Assembly (NCBI RefSeq): GCF_036634195.1
Contig: NZ_JAZIFY010000001.1
Coordinates: forward strand, 4,536,501 to 4,600,500
DNA length: 64,000 nucleotides
Direction: 5' to 3'
Source: Streptomyces sp. P9-A4
GTDB lineage: Bacteria > Actinomycetota > Actinomycetes > Streptomycetales > Streptomycetaceae
The notes beneath the pieces were generated by a model. That model saw nothing but the letters and a program-made list of their open reading frames with translations, made no database searches and was not told the origin of the DNA. The position numbers were made by a program, and so were the translations under genes. Each line of letters opens with the position of its first letter. Position 1 is the first letter of the stretch. Shown here in pieces: positions 8,773 to 16,704 of this stretch.

Positions 8773-9339
8773 CTACGCGACGACGACGACCTTCGCGCCG
8801 ATCACCGCGAACGTCCACAGCGCGTCGCCGTCGGTCCGCTTCATGCGGATGCCGCCCGTCTTCTTCGACGCGTCCGGGGCGGGCGTCGAGCCGTCGACCG
8901 CCGCGCTGAACCCGATCGCCACGTCCTGCGTCGTCGCGAACCGCACGACGTGCTCGATCTGTACCCCGTCCGAACCACGGACCGAGCCCGAGCGGGACGT
9001 CACGCTGTACGCCCCCGGCACCGGGTGCACGGTGCTCGGCATCACCGTGAACGTCCGGGTCGCCTTGCCCTTCGCGTCGACCAGCCACACCCGGCGGTCG
9101 GCGAGCGCGTACACGACCCGCGCGCCGCTGCCCGAGTCGGCGGGGACGGCGAGGGGGTTCTCGGCAGGCTTCTTGGGGCCGCCGCTCGGCGAGACCGAGG
9201 GCGCGGCGCTGTTCGGCGTCCGGGGGTCGGCCGACGGATTCGCGGGAGCGTTCGCCGAGGCCTGGTAGGCCAGGAAGCAGACCGCGGCGACGGCCACCGC
9301 CGTGAGCCCGGCCACGAATCCCGAGCTGCTCCGTGCCAC
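8773..9339 (-). CDS. Membrane-anchored YkuD-like protein lacking the catalytic cysteine
   Basis: From GTG 9339 the protein has 188 residues: one N-terminal membrane segment (GFVAGLTAVAVAAVCFLAY), a Pro/Ser/Ala linker, then a ~110-residue domain. The domain reads like an L,D-transpeptidase fold: it opens VVYALADRRVWLVDAKGK, has a PGAYSVTSR turn and ends GGIRMKRTDGDALW followed by a Val-rich strand. In active enzymes that block is S-x-G-C-I-R-M; here Gly163 occupies the Cys position, so it should not be a transpeptidase. It is convergent with the small gene upstream and divergent from tsaB. GTG 9348 is an alternative start; the GAGAGG ribosome site favours 9339. Confidence 0.72.
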   Translation of the reverse strand: MARSSSGFVAGLTAVAVAAVCFLAYQASANAPANPSADPRTPNSAAPSVSPSGGPKKPAENPLAVPADSGSGARVVYALADRRVWLVDAKGKATRTFTVMPSTVHPVPGAYSVTSRSGSVRGSDGVQIEHVVRFATTQDVAIGFSAAVDGSTPAPDASKKTGGIRMKRTDGDALWTFAVIGAKVVVVA

Positions 9340-9435
9340 CGTGCCCACCTCTCGTACGAACGTTTCGAAGGGTGACGGTAGCAGCCGGGGGAGCGCGGGG
9401 CGGGGCACCGTGCCCGGGAGCCGTAGGCTGTTCGC

Positions 9436-10107
9436 GTGCTGTTGCTCGCCATGGATACCGCCACCCCCGCCGTCACCGTCGCCCTCCACGACGGCGAGGC
9501 CGTCGTCGCCTCGTCGGCCCAGGTCGACGCCCGCCGTCACGGGGAGCTGCTGCTGCCCGCCGTCGACCGGGTCCTCACCGAGGCCGGGCTGAAGCTCGAC
9601 GCGGTCACCGGGATCGTCGTCGGCGTCGGACCGGGGCCGTACACCGGACTCCGGGTCGGTCTCGTCACGGCCGCCGCCTTCTCCTCCGCGCTCGGCGTGC
9701 CGGTCCACGGCCTGTGCACCCTCGACGGCCTCGCGTACGCCTCCGGGCTCGACGGGCCCTTCGCCGTCGCCACGGACGCGCGCCGCAAGGAGGTCTACTG
9801 GGCGCGGTACGCGGACTCCCGTACGCGCGTGACCGACGCGGCCGTCGACCGGCCCGCCGAGATCGCCGAGCGGCTCGCGGGCCTCCCGGTCGTCGGCGCG
9901 GGCGCCCGCCTCTACCCGGAGGCCTTCCCCGACGCCCGTGACCCCGAGCACCAGTCGGCGGCCGGGCTCGCCGCGCTCGCGGCGGAGAAACTGGCGGCAG
10001 GCCCCTCGGCGGACGGCGACGACGGCTTCCTGGAGCCGCTGCCGATGTATCTGCGCCGCCCCGACGCGCAGGTGCCCAAGAACTACAAGGTGGTCACCCC
10101 CAAGTGA
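9436..10107 (+). CDS. tsaB: tRNA threonylcarbamoyladenosine biosynthesis protein TsaB
   Basis: TsaB is the non-catalytic partner of TsaD in t6A synthesis. The 223-residue product shows LLLAMDTATPAVTVAL, HGELLLPAVDRVL and GVGPGPYTGLRVGL, which are standard TsaB motifs of the ASKHA fold. GTG 9436 is the start. Its stop overlaps the GTG of rimI by four bases (GTGA), indicating translational coupling. Confidence 0.95.
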   Translation: MLLLAMDTATPAVTVALHDGEAVVASSAQVDARRHGELLLPAVDRVLTEAGLKLDAVTGIVVGVGPGPYTGLRVGLVTAAAFSSALGVPVHGLCTLDGLAYASGLDGPFAVATDARRKEVYWARYADSRTRVTDAAVDRPAEIAERLAGLPVVGAGARLYPEAFPDARDPEHQSAAGLAALAAEKLAAGPSADGDDGFLEPLPMYLRRPDAQVPKNYKVVTPK

Positions 10108-10592
10108 CCGGCGCCGTGGAACTGCGCGAGATGCGCTGGTGGGACATCGCACCGGTGCTCGCTCTGGAGGACGAGCTGTTCCCCGAGGACGCCTGGTCGG
10201 CGGGGATGTTCTGGTCGGAGCTGGCGCACTCCAGGGGCCCCCGCGCCACCCGCCGCTACATCGTGGCGGAGAACGGCGAGGGAAGGCTCGTGGGGTACGC
10301 CGGGCTCGCCGCCGCCGGCGGACTGGGCGACGTGCAGACCATCGCCGTCGCCCGCGACCAGTGGGGCACGGGCCTCGGCGCCCGGCTCCTCACCGACCTG
10401 CTCCAGCACGCCACCGCCTTCGAATGCGAGGAGGTCCTCCTCGAAGTGCGCGTGGACAACACCAGGGCCCAGAAGCTCTACGAGCGCTTCGGCTTCGAGC
10501 CCATCGGTTTCCGGCGCGGCTACTACCAGCCCGGAAACGTGGACGCGCTCGTGATGCGACTGACCGTTCAAGGAACCGGGACTGAGATCTGA
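10104..10592 (+). CDS. rimI: Ribosomal protein S18-alanine N-acetyltransferase-like GNAT enzyme
   Basis: A 162-residue GNAT acetyltransferase. RDQWGTGLGARLLTDLL is the acetyl-CoA binding loop and ARAQKLYERFGFEPIGFRRGYY is the typical RimI C-terminal signature. RimI acetylates the N-terminal Ala of ribosomal protein S18; in actinobacteria the gene regularly lies between tsaB and tsaD, as here. It starts with GTG inside the tsaB stop and ends 30 bp before tsaD. Confidence 0.93.
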   Translation: MTGAVELREMRWWDIAPVLALEDELFPEDAWSAGMFWSELAHSRGPRATRRYIVAENGEGRLVGYAGLAAAGGLGDVQTIAVARDQWGTGLGARLLTDLLQHATAFECEEVLLEVRVDNTRAQKLYERFGFEPIGFRRGYYQPGNVDALVMRLTVQGTGTEI

Positions 10593-10622
10593 TGGCCGTA
10601 CGACCCCTGGCTGGACCGACTG

Positions 10623-11732
10623 ATGGCTGCTGACGAACCGCTCGTACTCGGTATCGAGACCTCCTGCGACGAGACCGGCGTCGGCATCGTCCACGGGACC
10701 ACGCTCCTCGCCGACGCCGTCGCGTCCAGCGTCGACACCCACGCCCGCTTCGGCGGCGTCGTGCCCGAGATCGCCTCCCGCGCCCATCTGGAGGCGATGG
10801 TCCCGACGATCGAGCGCGCCCTGAAGACGGCCGGCGTCTCCCCGAAGGACCTCGACGGCATCGCGGTCACGGCCGGTCCCGGCCTGGCGGGCGCGCTGCT
10901 CGTCGGCGTCTCGGCGGCCAAGGCGTACGCGTACGCCCTCGGCAAGCCGCTCTACGGCGTCAACCACCTGGCCTCGCACATCTGCGTCGACCAGCTGGAG
11001 CACGGCAAGCTGCCCGAGCCGACGATGGCCCTCCTCGTCTCCGGCGGCCACTCCTCGCTGCTGCTCTCCTCGGACATCACCTCCGACGTCCGCCCGATGG
11101 GCGCCACCATCGACGACGCCGCCGGCGAGGCCTTCGACAAGATCGCCCGGGTGCTCGACCTCGGCTTCCCCGGCGGTCCGGTCATCGACCGGCTCGCCAA
11201 GGAGGGCGACCCGGCCGCCATCGCGTTCCCGCGCGGTCTGAGCGGCTCCCGGGACCCCGCGTACGACTTCTCCTTCTCCGGTCTCAAGACCGCCGTGGCC
11301 CGCTGGATCGAGGCCAGGCGCGCGGCCGGCGAGGACGTGCCGGTACGGGACGTGGCCGCGTCCTTCCAGGAGGCCGTCGTGGACGTCCTCACCCGCAAGG
11401 CCGTCCGGGCCTGCAAGGACGAGGGCGTCGACCACCTGATGATCGGCGGCGGCGTCGCCGCCAACTCGCGGCTCCGGGCCCTCGCCCAGGAGCGCTGCGA
11501 GCGGGCCGGCATCCGGCTGCGCGTCCCCCGGCCCGGTCTGTGCACCGACAACGGCGCGATGGTCGCGGCCCTCGGCTCCGAGATGGTCGCCCGCAACCGG
11601 CCGGCCTCCGACCTGGAGCTGTCCGCCGACTCCTCGCTGCCGGTGACGGACCCGCACGTGCCGGGCGCGCACGCGCACTCCCACGACCACGATCATGTGC
11701 ACGAGGTCAGCAAGGAGAACCTGTACCCGTGA
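10623..11732 (+). CDS. tsaD: tRNA N6-adenosine threonylcarbamoyltransferase TsaD, with His-rich tail
   Basis: TsaD transfers threonylcarbamoyl to A37 of tRNA. The 369-residue protein has [13 protein letters not shown], the metal-binding pair in VNHLASHI (near residues 115-119), [11 protein letters not shown], the [12 protein letters not shown] site and [11 protein letters not shown]. After the normal end of the domain there is an added tail of ~35 residues with [13 protein letters not shown], which can bind metal. The TGA overlaps the GTG of the next small gene by three bases. Confidence 0.96.
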   Translation: MAADEPLVLGIETSCDETGVGIVHGTTLLADAVASSVDTHARFGGVVPEIASRAHLEAMVPTIERALKTAGVSPKDLDGIAVTAGPGLAGALLVGVSAAKAYAYALGKPLYGVNHLASHICVDQLEHGKLPEPTMALLVSGGHSSLLLSSDITSDVRPMGATIDDAAGEAFDKIARVLDLGFPGGPVIDRLAKEGDPAAIAFPRGLSGSRDPAYDFSFSGLKTAVARWIEARRAAGEDVPVRDVAASFQEAVVDVLTRKAVRACKDEGVDHLMIGGGVAANSRLRALAQERCERAGIRLRVPRPGLCTDNGAMVAALGSEMVARNRPASDLELSADSSLPVTDPHVPGAHAHSHDHDHVHEVSKENLYP

Positions 11733-11986
11733 CGACCGTGACCCTGATGTGGGAGGCGCGGGCCGCCCAGGGGCGCGGCGCCGAGCTCCTGGAGTGGGCC
11801 AGGGCCCAGGTGCTCGCGCGCGAGCCGCTGCGCCGGGAGCTGTTCCGCGCACCCCAGGACCGGGTCCTCGTCCTCACCTGGTGGGAGGCGGCGGCCTTCG
11901 ACGCGGAGCTGCCGGAGCTGCCCGAGCCGGACGCGGAGCTGATCACCCGGCCGGTCCACCGCTGGCGCTTCGAATCGGTCGAATAG
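11729..11986 (+). CDS. Small uncharacterised protein (85 aa) coupled to tsaD
   Basis: GTG 11729 overlaps the tsaD stop (GTGA), so it is probably translated from the same mRNA. The product begins [16 protein letters not shown], contains [20 protein letters not shown] and ends [12 protein letters not shown]. It is short, soluble and free of Cys; the alternating hydrophobic pattern suggests a ferredoxin-like or antibiotic-monooxygenase-like dimer fold. I do not know its function; the coupling hints at a role near tRNA modification, but this is inference. Confidence 0.75.
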   Translation: MTTVTLMWEARAAQGRGAELLEWARAQVLAREPLRRELFRAPQDRVLVLTWWEAAAFDAELPELPEPDAELITRPVHRWRFESVE

Positions 11987-12032
11987 GCGACTATCGAGCA
12001 ACCTTTCGAGCGGGCCGGGCATCCCACCATGC

Positions 12033-12899
12033 GTGAAGAAGACGATCGTGCTGTGGGCGGCCCTCACCGCCGCCGCCCTGCTGGTGACCGGCTGCGCGGC
12101 GGGGGACCCGGCGGGTCCCCCGCCGACGGCGAAGAAGACGCCCGCGGTGGGGCCGCCCGCCGGTGCGGGTGAGGCGGGTGAGGCCGCCGGGGCGCCCGAG
12201 GAAGCCAGGGCCGCCGCTGCCGCCGCGTACCGGAAGTGGGGGCTCACGCCCTTCCCCGCCCCGCCCGCCCCGCCCGCGGTCAAGCCGGTGAGCCGCAAGC
12301 AGGGCGGTCCCGTGCCCGTGATCAGCGAGATACCCACCACCGAGAAGATCGTCTTCATCACGATCGACGACGGGGCCGAGAAGGACCCCGCGTTCGTCAC
12401 GATGATGAAGGACCTCAAGGTCCCGGTCACGATGTTCCTCACCGACGCGGCCATCCGGGGCGACTACCCGTACTTCGCCCCGCTCGTCGCCCAGGGCCAC
12501 GGGCTCGCCAACCACACCCTCACCCACCCCAACCTGCCCACCCTCTCCCAGGAGGCCCAGCGCCGGGAGATCTGCGGCCAGCGGGACAGGCTGACGCAGC
12601 GGTACGGCAAGGCCCCGCGCCTCTTCCGCCCGCCCTACGGCAACTGGAACGAGGCCACGCGCGCGGCGGCCGGGGAGTGCGACGTCGACGCGATCGTGCT
12701 CTGGCGCGAGTCCATGCAGATCAAGAACATGCAGTACCAGCGCGGCGACCGGAAGCTGCGCCCCGGCGACATCATCCTGGCCCACTTCCGGGGCCCCTCC
12801 GAGCTCAAGGGCCGGACGATGACCGAGATGACGGCGACGATGCTGCGCCGCATCCAGGAGCAGGGCTTCACGGTGGCGCGCCTGGAGGACTACGTCTGA
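12033..12899 (+). CDS. Polysaccharide deacetylase lipoprotein (NodB domain), copy 1
   Basis: A 288-residue exported protein. The N-terminus ends in the lipobox LVTGC, so it should be lipid-anchored outside the membrane. After an Ala/Pro linker comes a NodB domain with motif 1 FITIDDGAEKDP (the usual TFDDG with Ile and a GAEKDP extension), motif 2 NHTLTHPNL supplying the metal His pair, and motif 3 RPPYGNWNEA. Such enzymes deacetylate N-acetylated glycans such as peptidoglycan or chitin oligomers. A close paralogue lies at 16705. It starts with GTG. Confidence 0.9.
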   Translation: MKKTIVLWAALTAAALLVTGCAAGDPAGPPPTAKKTPAVGPPAGAGEAGEAAGAPEEARAAAAAAYRKWGLTPFPAPPAPPAVKPVSRKQGGPVPVISEIPTTEKIVFITIDDGAEKDPAFVTMMKDLKVPVTMFLTDAAIRGDYPYFAPLVAQGHGLANHTLTHPNLPTLSQEAQRREICGQRDRLTQRYGKAPRLFRPPYGNWNEATRAAAGECDVDAIVLWRESMQIKNMQYQRGDRKLRPGDIILAHFRGPSELKGRTMTEMTATMLRRIQEQGFTVARLEDYV

Positions 12900-12918
12900 G
12901 AAATTTCCCCGGGCGCGG

Positions 12919-12945
12919 TGTCGATGCGGGACGGGCCCGTTCGAC
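12919..12945 (+). promoter_or_regulatory. ECF42-type sigma promoter upstream of the DGPF gene
   Basis: TGTCGA at 12919-12924 and CGAC at 12942-12945 are separated by 17 bp. This fits the published ECF42 target pattern as I remember it (TGTCGA at -35, CGA/TC at -10). It lies 54 bp before the DGPF-family gene, which is followed directly by an ECF42-type sigma gene, so the sigma factor probably drives its own operon. Confidence 0.65.
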
Positions 12946-12998
12946 GTATGAGTGAGAGGCGGGGAACAGCCCCGCCACCGCACCCCCGAGGAGCCACC

Positions 12999-13364
12999 AT
13001 GCCCCGCTACCTCTCCCTGGTCCGCATCGAGGAGAACACCATCGACATGGCGGACGCCGACCCCGGCTTCGAGGAGCGCATGGGCGCCCTCTTCGAGGAG
13101 ATCACCAAGGCCGGCGTCATGCTGGACACGGCGGGCCTCAAGCCGACCGCCGAGGCGGCCAGGATCACCTGGTCGGACGGGAAGCTGTCGTACACGGACG
13201 GGCCGTTCACCGAGACCAAGGAGGTCGTCGGCGGCTACGCCCTGATGCAGTGCAAGGACATGGCCGAGGCGATGGAGTGGTCCAGGCGCTTCCTGGCGGT
13301 GCACCCGGCGCACTGGACGGTGGGCCTGGAGGTCCGCGAGATCGAGGAGATGCCGGGAGGCTGA
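12999..13364 (+). CDS. YCII-related DGPF-family protein
   Basis: A 121-residue protein beginning MPRYLSLVRIEENTID, with the family signature YTDGPFTETKEVVGGYAL near residue 66. The fold is a small ferredoxin-like dimer; the biochemical role is unknown. DGPF proteins are the hallmark neighbours of ECF42 sigma factors, and one such sigma gene starts 43 bp downstream. ATG 12999 has a CGAGGAG ribosome site. Earlier in-frame starts would place the ECF42-type promoter inside the gene, which argues for this start. Confidence 0.9.
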   Translation: MPRYLSLVRIEENTIDMADADPGFEERMGALFEEITKAGVMLDTAGLKPTAEAARITWSDGKLSYTDGPFTETKEVVGGYALMQCKDMAEAMEWSRRFLAVHPAHWTVGLEVREIEEMPGG

Positions 13365-13407
13365 GACCCGGCCCGCTGCCGGTCCGCCGTCGGTGCCGTG
13401 TGCTGTC

Positions 13408-14736
13408 ATGGGAAGTGTGACGGCACACGGCACCGACGCGGTGGAGAGCACCCTCGACACGGTCTTCCGCATGGAGTCCCCGCGGATCGTCGCCACCGCG
13501 GCGCGCATCGTCCGCGATGTCGGCATCGCCGAGGAGATCGCCCAGGACGCCCTGGTCGCCGCCCTGGAGCAGTGGCCGCTGACGGGGGTCCCCGAGCGGC
13601 CGGGCGCCTGGCTGACGGCCACCGCCAAGCACCGCGCCGTCGACCTCGTGCGGCGCCGCGAGACGTATGCGCGCAAGCTCGCCGAGGTCGGCAGGACCCT
13701 CACGGAGGAGTCGTACGACCCGGAGCCGTTAGGACCCGGCGACATCGACGACGACGTGCTGCGGCTCGTCTTCACCACCTGCCACCCGGTGCTCTCCGCC
13801 GAGGCGCGGGCGGCGCTGACCCTGCGGCTCGTCGGCGGGCTCCGTACGGACGAGATCGCCCGCGCCTTCCTCGTACCGGAGGCGACCGTCGCGGCGCGGA
13901 TCACCCGCGCGAAGCGGACGCTCGCCAAGGCGGGCGTGGAGTTCGAGGTGCCGTACGGGGAGGACCGGGCGGCCCGCCTCGGTTCCGTCCTCGAAGTCGT
14001 CTACCTGATCTTCAACGAGGGGTACGCGGCGACCGCCGGCGACGACCTGCTGCGGCCCGGCCTGTGCGAGGACGCGCTGCGGCTCGCCCGGGTCCTCGCC
14101 GCGCTCGTACCGCAGGAGGGGGAGGCGCAGGGCCTGGCCGCCCTGCTGGAGCTCCAGGCCTCCCGGACGGCGGCCAGGACCGGGCCCGACGGGCGGCCGG
14201 TGCTGCTCGCCGCGCAGGACCGGCGGCGCTGGAACCGGCTGCTCGTCCGGCGCGGGTTCGACGCCCTGGCGCGGGCCGGGGACGGCCGCTCGTACGGGCC
14301 GTACGCCCTCCAGGCCGCCATCGCCGCCTGCCACGCGCGGGCCGCCTCGTACGAGGAGACCGACTGGGGGACGATCGCCGCGCTCTACGGTCGGCTCGGC
14401 GTCCTCGCCCCGTCCCCGGTCGTCGAGTTGAACCGCGCGGTCGCCGTGTCGATGGCGCTGGGCCCGGCGGCGGCCCTCCCGCTGGTCGACGCCCTCACCG
14501 CCGAACCGGCCCTGGCGCGCTACCACTTGCTGCCGAGCGTACGCGGCGACCTGCTGGCCCGGCTGGGGCGTACGACGGAGGCCCGCGCGGAGTTCGAACG
14601 GGCGGCGGCCCTCACCCGCAACGAGAGCGAACGGGCGCTGCTGCGGGCGAAGGCCGTGGAGTGGGGGGAGCCGGGGGAGGCTCAGGGCCTGTCGTCGCAC
14701 TCCCGTCGCAGGCGGGAGTGCGACGACAGGCCCTAG
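13408..14736 (+). CDS. ECF42-type RNA polymerase sigma factor with C-terminal TPR-like extension
   Basis: About 442 residues. Region sigma-2 (about 20-85, AQDALVAALEQWP and AKHRAVDLVRRRETYARKL) and sigma-4 (about 125-180, LRLVGGLRTDEIARAF and VAARITRAKRTLA) are followed by a long helical extension to ~425 (FNEGYAAT, AAIAACHARA, ELNRAVAVSM). That extension, needed for activity in ECF42 members, replaces an anti-sigma factor. No anti-sigma gene is nearby. ATG 13408 and GTG 13417 are both possible starts. The last ~16 codons, after the usual family end near ERALLRAKAVEW, come from a perfect inverted repeat at 14684-14734. Confidence 0.9.
   Translation: MGSVTAHGTDAVESTLDTVFRMESPRIVATAARIVRDVGIAEEIAQDALVAALEQWPLTGVPERPGAWLTATAKHRAVDLVRRRETYARKLAEVGRTLTEESYDPEPLGPGDIDDDVLRLVFTTCHPVLSAEARAALTLRLVGGLRTDEIARAFLVPEATVAARITRAKRTLAKAGVEFEVPYGEDRAARLGSVLEVVYLIFNEGYAATAGDDLLRPGLCEDALRLARVLAALVPQEGEAQGLAALLELQASRTAARTGPDGRPVLLAAQDRRRWNRLLVRRGFDALARAGDGRSYGPYALQAAIAACHARAASYEETDWGTIAALYGRLGVLAPSPVVELNRAVAVSMALGPAAALPLVDALTAEPALARYHLLPSVRGDLLARLGRTTEARAEFERAAALTRNESERALLRAKAVEWGEPGEAQGLSSHSRRRRECDDRP
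14684..14734. terminator. Perfect 22-bp inverted repeat overlapping the sigma-gene stop
   Basis: The arms at 14684-14705 and 14713-14734 are perfectly complementary, with a 7-base loop (TCGCAGG). The right arm runs into the TAG stop codon, so both arms are translated as the C-terminal tail GLSSHSRRRRECDDRP. There is no T-tract. The structure may end transcription from the ECF42 operon, and it lies 12 bp before the next gene's ATG, so it could also hide that gene's ribosome site when read through. Confidence 0.85.
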
Positions 14737-14746
14737 GGTGCTTGGC

Positions 14747-15388
14747 ATGTCCCCGCGTACTCCGCTCCCTCCGCCGCCCCCGCCCGCCGAACTCCAGAGC
14801 TGGCCCGACCGGGACGCGCGGCTCGCCGACCGGGCGCTGGCCCTCGACGAGCTCGGCCGGCGGCTGCTCGGCGGCGGGCGGCTCGCGCTGTTCCTGCTCT
14901 GGTTCCTCCTGCTGGAACTGGGCTGGTCGATGATCGGCCTCCTGGCCATAGCGGCCGGCGCGCCCCTGCCCGACCCGTTCATGGTGCTGTTCGGGATCAT
15001 CTCGGCGTTCTTCGGCCTCGGGGTCTTCGTCCCGGCCGTGTGGCTGACGATCCGCAGCCTGCGGCGCGACCGGACCGTCCGCGAGCGCCTCGCCCAGTGG
15101 GCGGCCCTCGACCGGCACGCCCCGACGGACGCCCGGCTGCGCGCCCCCGTCCTCAGCGCCGTCTGGTTCCTGCTGTCCTTCGCGCTGTGTGGAACCGGCC
15201 TCTGGCTGGGCTTCGCGGTCCCGGCGGGCGTGAGCCGCGACGACGGATACGGCCTGGTCGTCTACGGCATGGGCGTCGCCCTGATCTTCTGGATCACCGG
15301 CCTGACCGGCCTGGCCAAGGCCTTCGGCCACTACCGCTTCGCGGTCCGCCTGACCGGCGGAGGGGACGCCGCCGGGAGGAGTTCCTAG
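14747..15388 (+). CDS. Integral membrane protein, function unknown
   Basis: From ATG 14747 (MSPRTPLPPPPP) the product has 213 residues: a Pro-rich cytoplasmic start, then four hydrophobic segments, two near residues 48-70 and 80-100 (LFLLWFLLLELGWSMIGLLA and a Phe/Val-rich stretch ending VWLTI), a charged loop RSLRRDRTVRERL, and two near 135-155 and 165-190. I recognise no domain. A GTG at 14738 is an alternative start. Its TAG overlaps by three bases the stop of the methyltransferase gene on the other strand. Confidence 0.75.
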   Translation: MSPRTPLPPPPPPAELQSWPDRDARLADRALALDELGRRLLGGGRLALFLLWFLLLELGWSMIGLLAIAAGAPLPDPFMVLFGIISAFFGLGVFVPAVWLTIRSLRRDRTVRERLAQWAALDRHAPTDARLRAPVLSAVWFLLSFALCGTGLWLGFAVPAGVSRDDGYGLVVYGMGVALIFWITGLTGLAKAFGHYRFAVRLTGGGDAAGRSS

Positions 15389-16578
15389 CCCTTCGTCGTT
15401 CCCGCCGGCCGCCCGATCAGCATCGTCGGTGCGCCCGCCACCCGAGTGAGCAGTACCGTCGCCGAGTTGGGGCCCTTCGGCTTCACCTTGCGGCGGATCT
15501 CCTCGGGTTCGACCGCCGAGCCGCGCTTCTTCACCGTCAGCGTGCCGACCTCGCGCTCGCGCAACAGTGCCTTCAACTTCTTCAGGTTGAACGGGAGTTC
15601 GTCGGTGATCTCGTAGGCGGCGGCGTACGGGGTGGGGGCGAGCGCGTCGGCCGTGATGTACGCGATCGTCGCGTCGATCAGACCGCCGTCCAGGTCCTCC
15701 GCCACCTCCGCGACCAGGTGCGCGCGGATGACCGCGCCGTCCGGCTCGTAGAGGTAGCGGCCGACCGGGCGGACCGCCGGGTCGGGCAGGCCCCGGCCGA
15801 CCAGGCGGGCCCCCGAGGGGAGCAGGGTGGCGCGGCGCGCGCCCGGCCGCGTACCGAACCAGAGCACGGCCTCCTTGACGTCCCCGCCGTCCGAGATCCA
15901 CTCGGCCTCGGCGTCCTCGGGAACGGCTTCGTGGGGGATGCCGGGGGCCACCTTCAGGGCCGCGTGCGGGGCCTTGCGGGCCGCCTCGACGGCCCAGGAG
16001 AGCGGCGGGGAGTAGGCCTCGGGGTCGAAGATCCGGCCCCGGCCGCCGCGTCGCGCCGGGTCGACGAAGACCGCGTCGTACGGGCCGGTGTCGATGTCGG
16101 TGACATCCGCGCACCGCACCTCGATCAGCTCCGCGAGGCCGAGCGCCTCGGCGTTGGCGCGGGCCGCCTCGGCGGTCAGCGGGTCGCGGTCGACGGCGAG
16201 GACGGAGATCCCGGCGCGGGCGAGGGCGATCGCGTCGCCGCCGATGCCGGAGCAGAGGTCCGCGACGCTCCGGACGCCGAGCGCCTTGAGGCGGGCCGCC
16301 CGGTAGGTGCCGACGGAGGCGCGGGTCGACTGCTCGACGCCGTTGGGCGTGAAGTACATCCGGTACGCGTCCTCCGCGCCGAACTTCGCCACCGCCCGCT
16401 GCCGCAGACGCGCCTGCCCGACGGCCGCCGTGACCAGTTCGGCGGGGTGGTCGCGGCGCAGCCGGGAGACGACGGCCAGCTCCTGGGCGGGGTCGTGGTC
16501 GCGCAGCGCGGCCAGCAGGGTCTGGCCCTCGGGGCCGAGCAGGGAGGCGAAGGAGGCGAGGTCGGTCACCCGTCCCAT
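15385..16578 (-). CDS. Class I SAM-dependent methyltransferase with THUMP-like C-terminal domain
   Basis: A 397-residue protein. SAM binding is shown by VADLCSGIGGDAIALARAG near residue 115, the acidic VLAVDRDPL, and VFVDPARRGGRGRIFD, in which the DPAR element resembles RNA/nucleoside methyltransferases. The C-terminal ~80 residues (FNLKKLKALLREREVGTL, VKKRGSAVEPEEIRRK) look like the THUMP-like domain that accompanies this family. The substrate is unknown; an RNA target is plausible. The gene is convergent with the membrane-protein gene. ATG 16578 is chosen, with GTG 16569 possible. Confidence 0.85.
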   Translation of the reverse strand: MGRVTDLASFASLLGPEGQTLLAALRDHDPAQELAVVSRLRRDHPAELVTAAVGQARLRQRAVAKFGAEDAYRMYFTPNGVEQSTRASVGTYRAARLKALGVRSVADLCSGIGGDAIALARAGISVLAVDRDPLTAEAARANAEALGLAELIEVRCADVTDIDTGPYDAVFVDPARRGGRGRIFDPEAYSPPLSWAVEAARKAPHAALKVAPGIPHEAVPEDAEAEWISDGGDVKEAVLWFGTRPGARRATLLPSGARLVGRGLPDPAVRPVGRYLYEPDGAVIRAHLVAEVAEDLDGGLIDATIAYITADALAPTPYAAAYEITDELPFNLKKLKALLREREVGTLTVKKRGSAVEPEEIRRKVKPKGPNSATVLLTRVAGAPTMLIGRPAGTTKG

Positions 16579-16704
16579 TGTGGGCCCTGCGGTGGTGTGG
16601 GCCGGCCGGGGGACGGTGGTGGCGGTACGGCGGTGTCGTGGCCCGGAGGGGCTTGCGCGCTGACAGGATGCGGCGCCATACCGCTCGTACGACAAAAGGA
16701 ACAA

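Noticed and set aside
15040..16680. Plus-strand open frame running into the second deacetylase
   Set aside because: The first ~550 codons lie opposite the methyltransferase gene and have no family-like sequence; the lipoprotein signal and ribosome site place the start at 16705.
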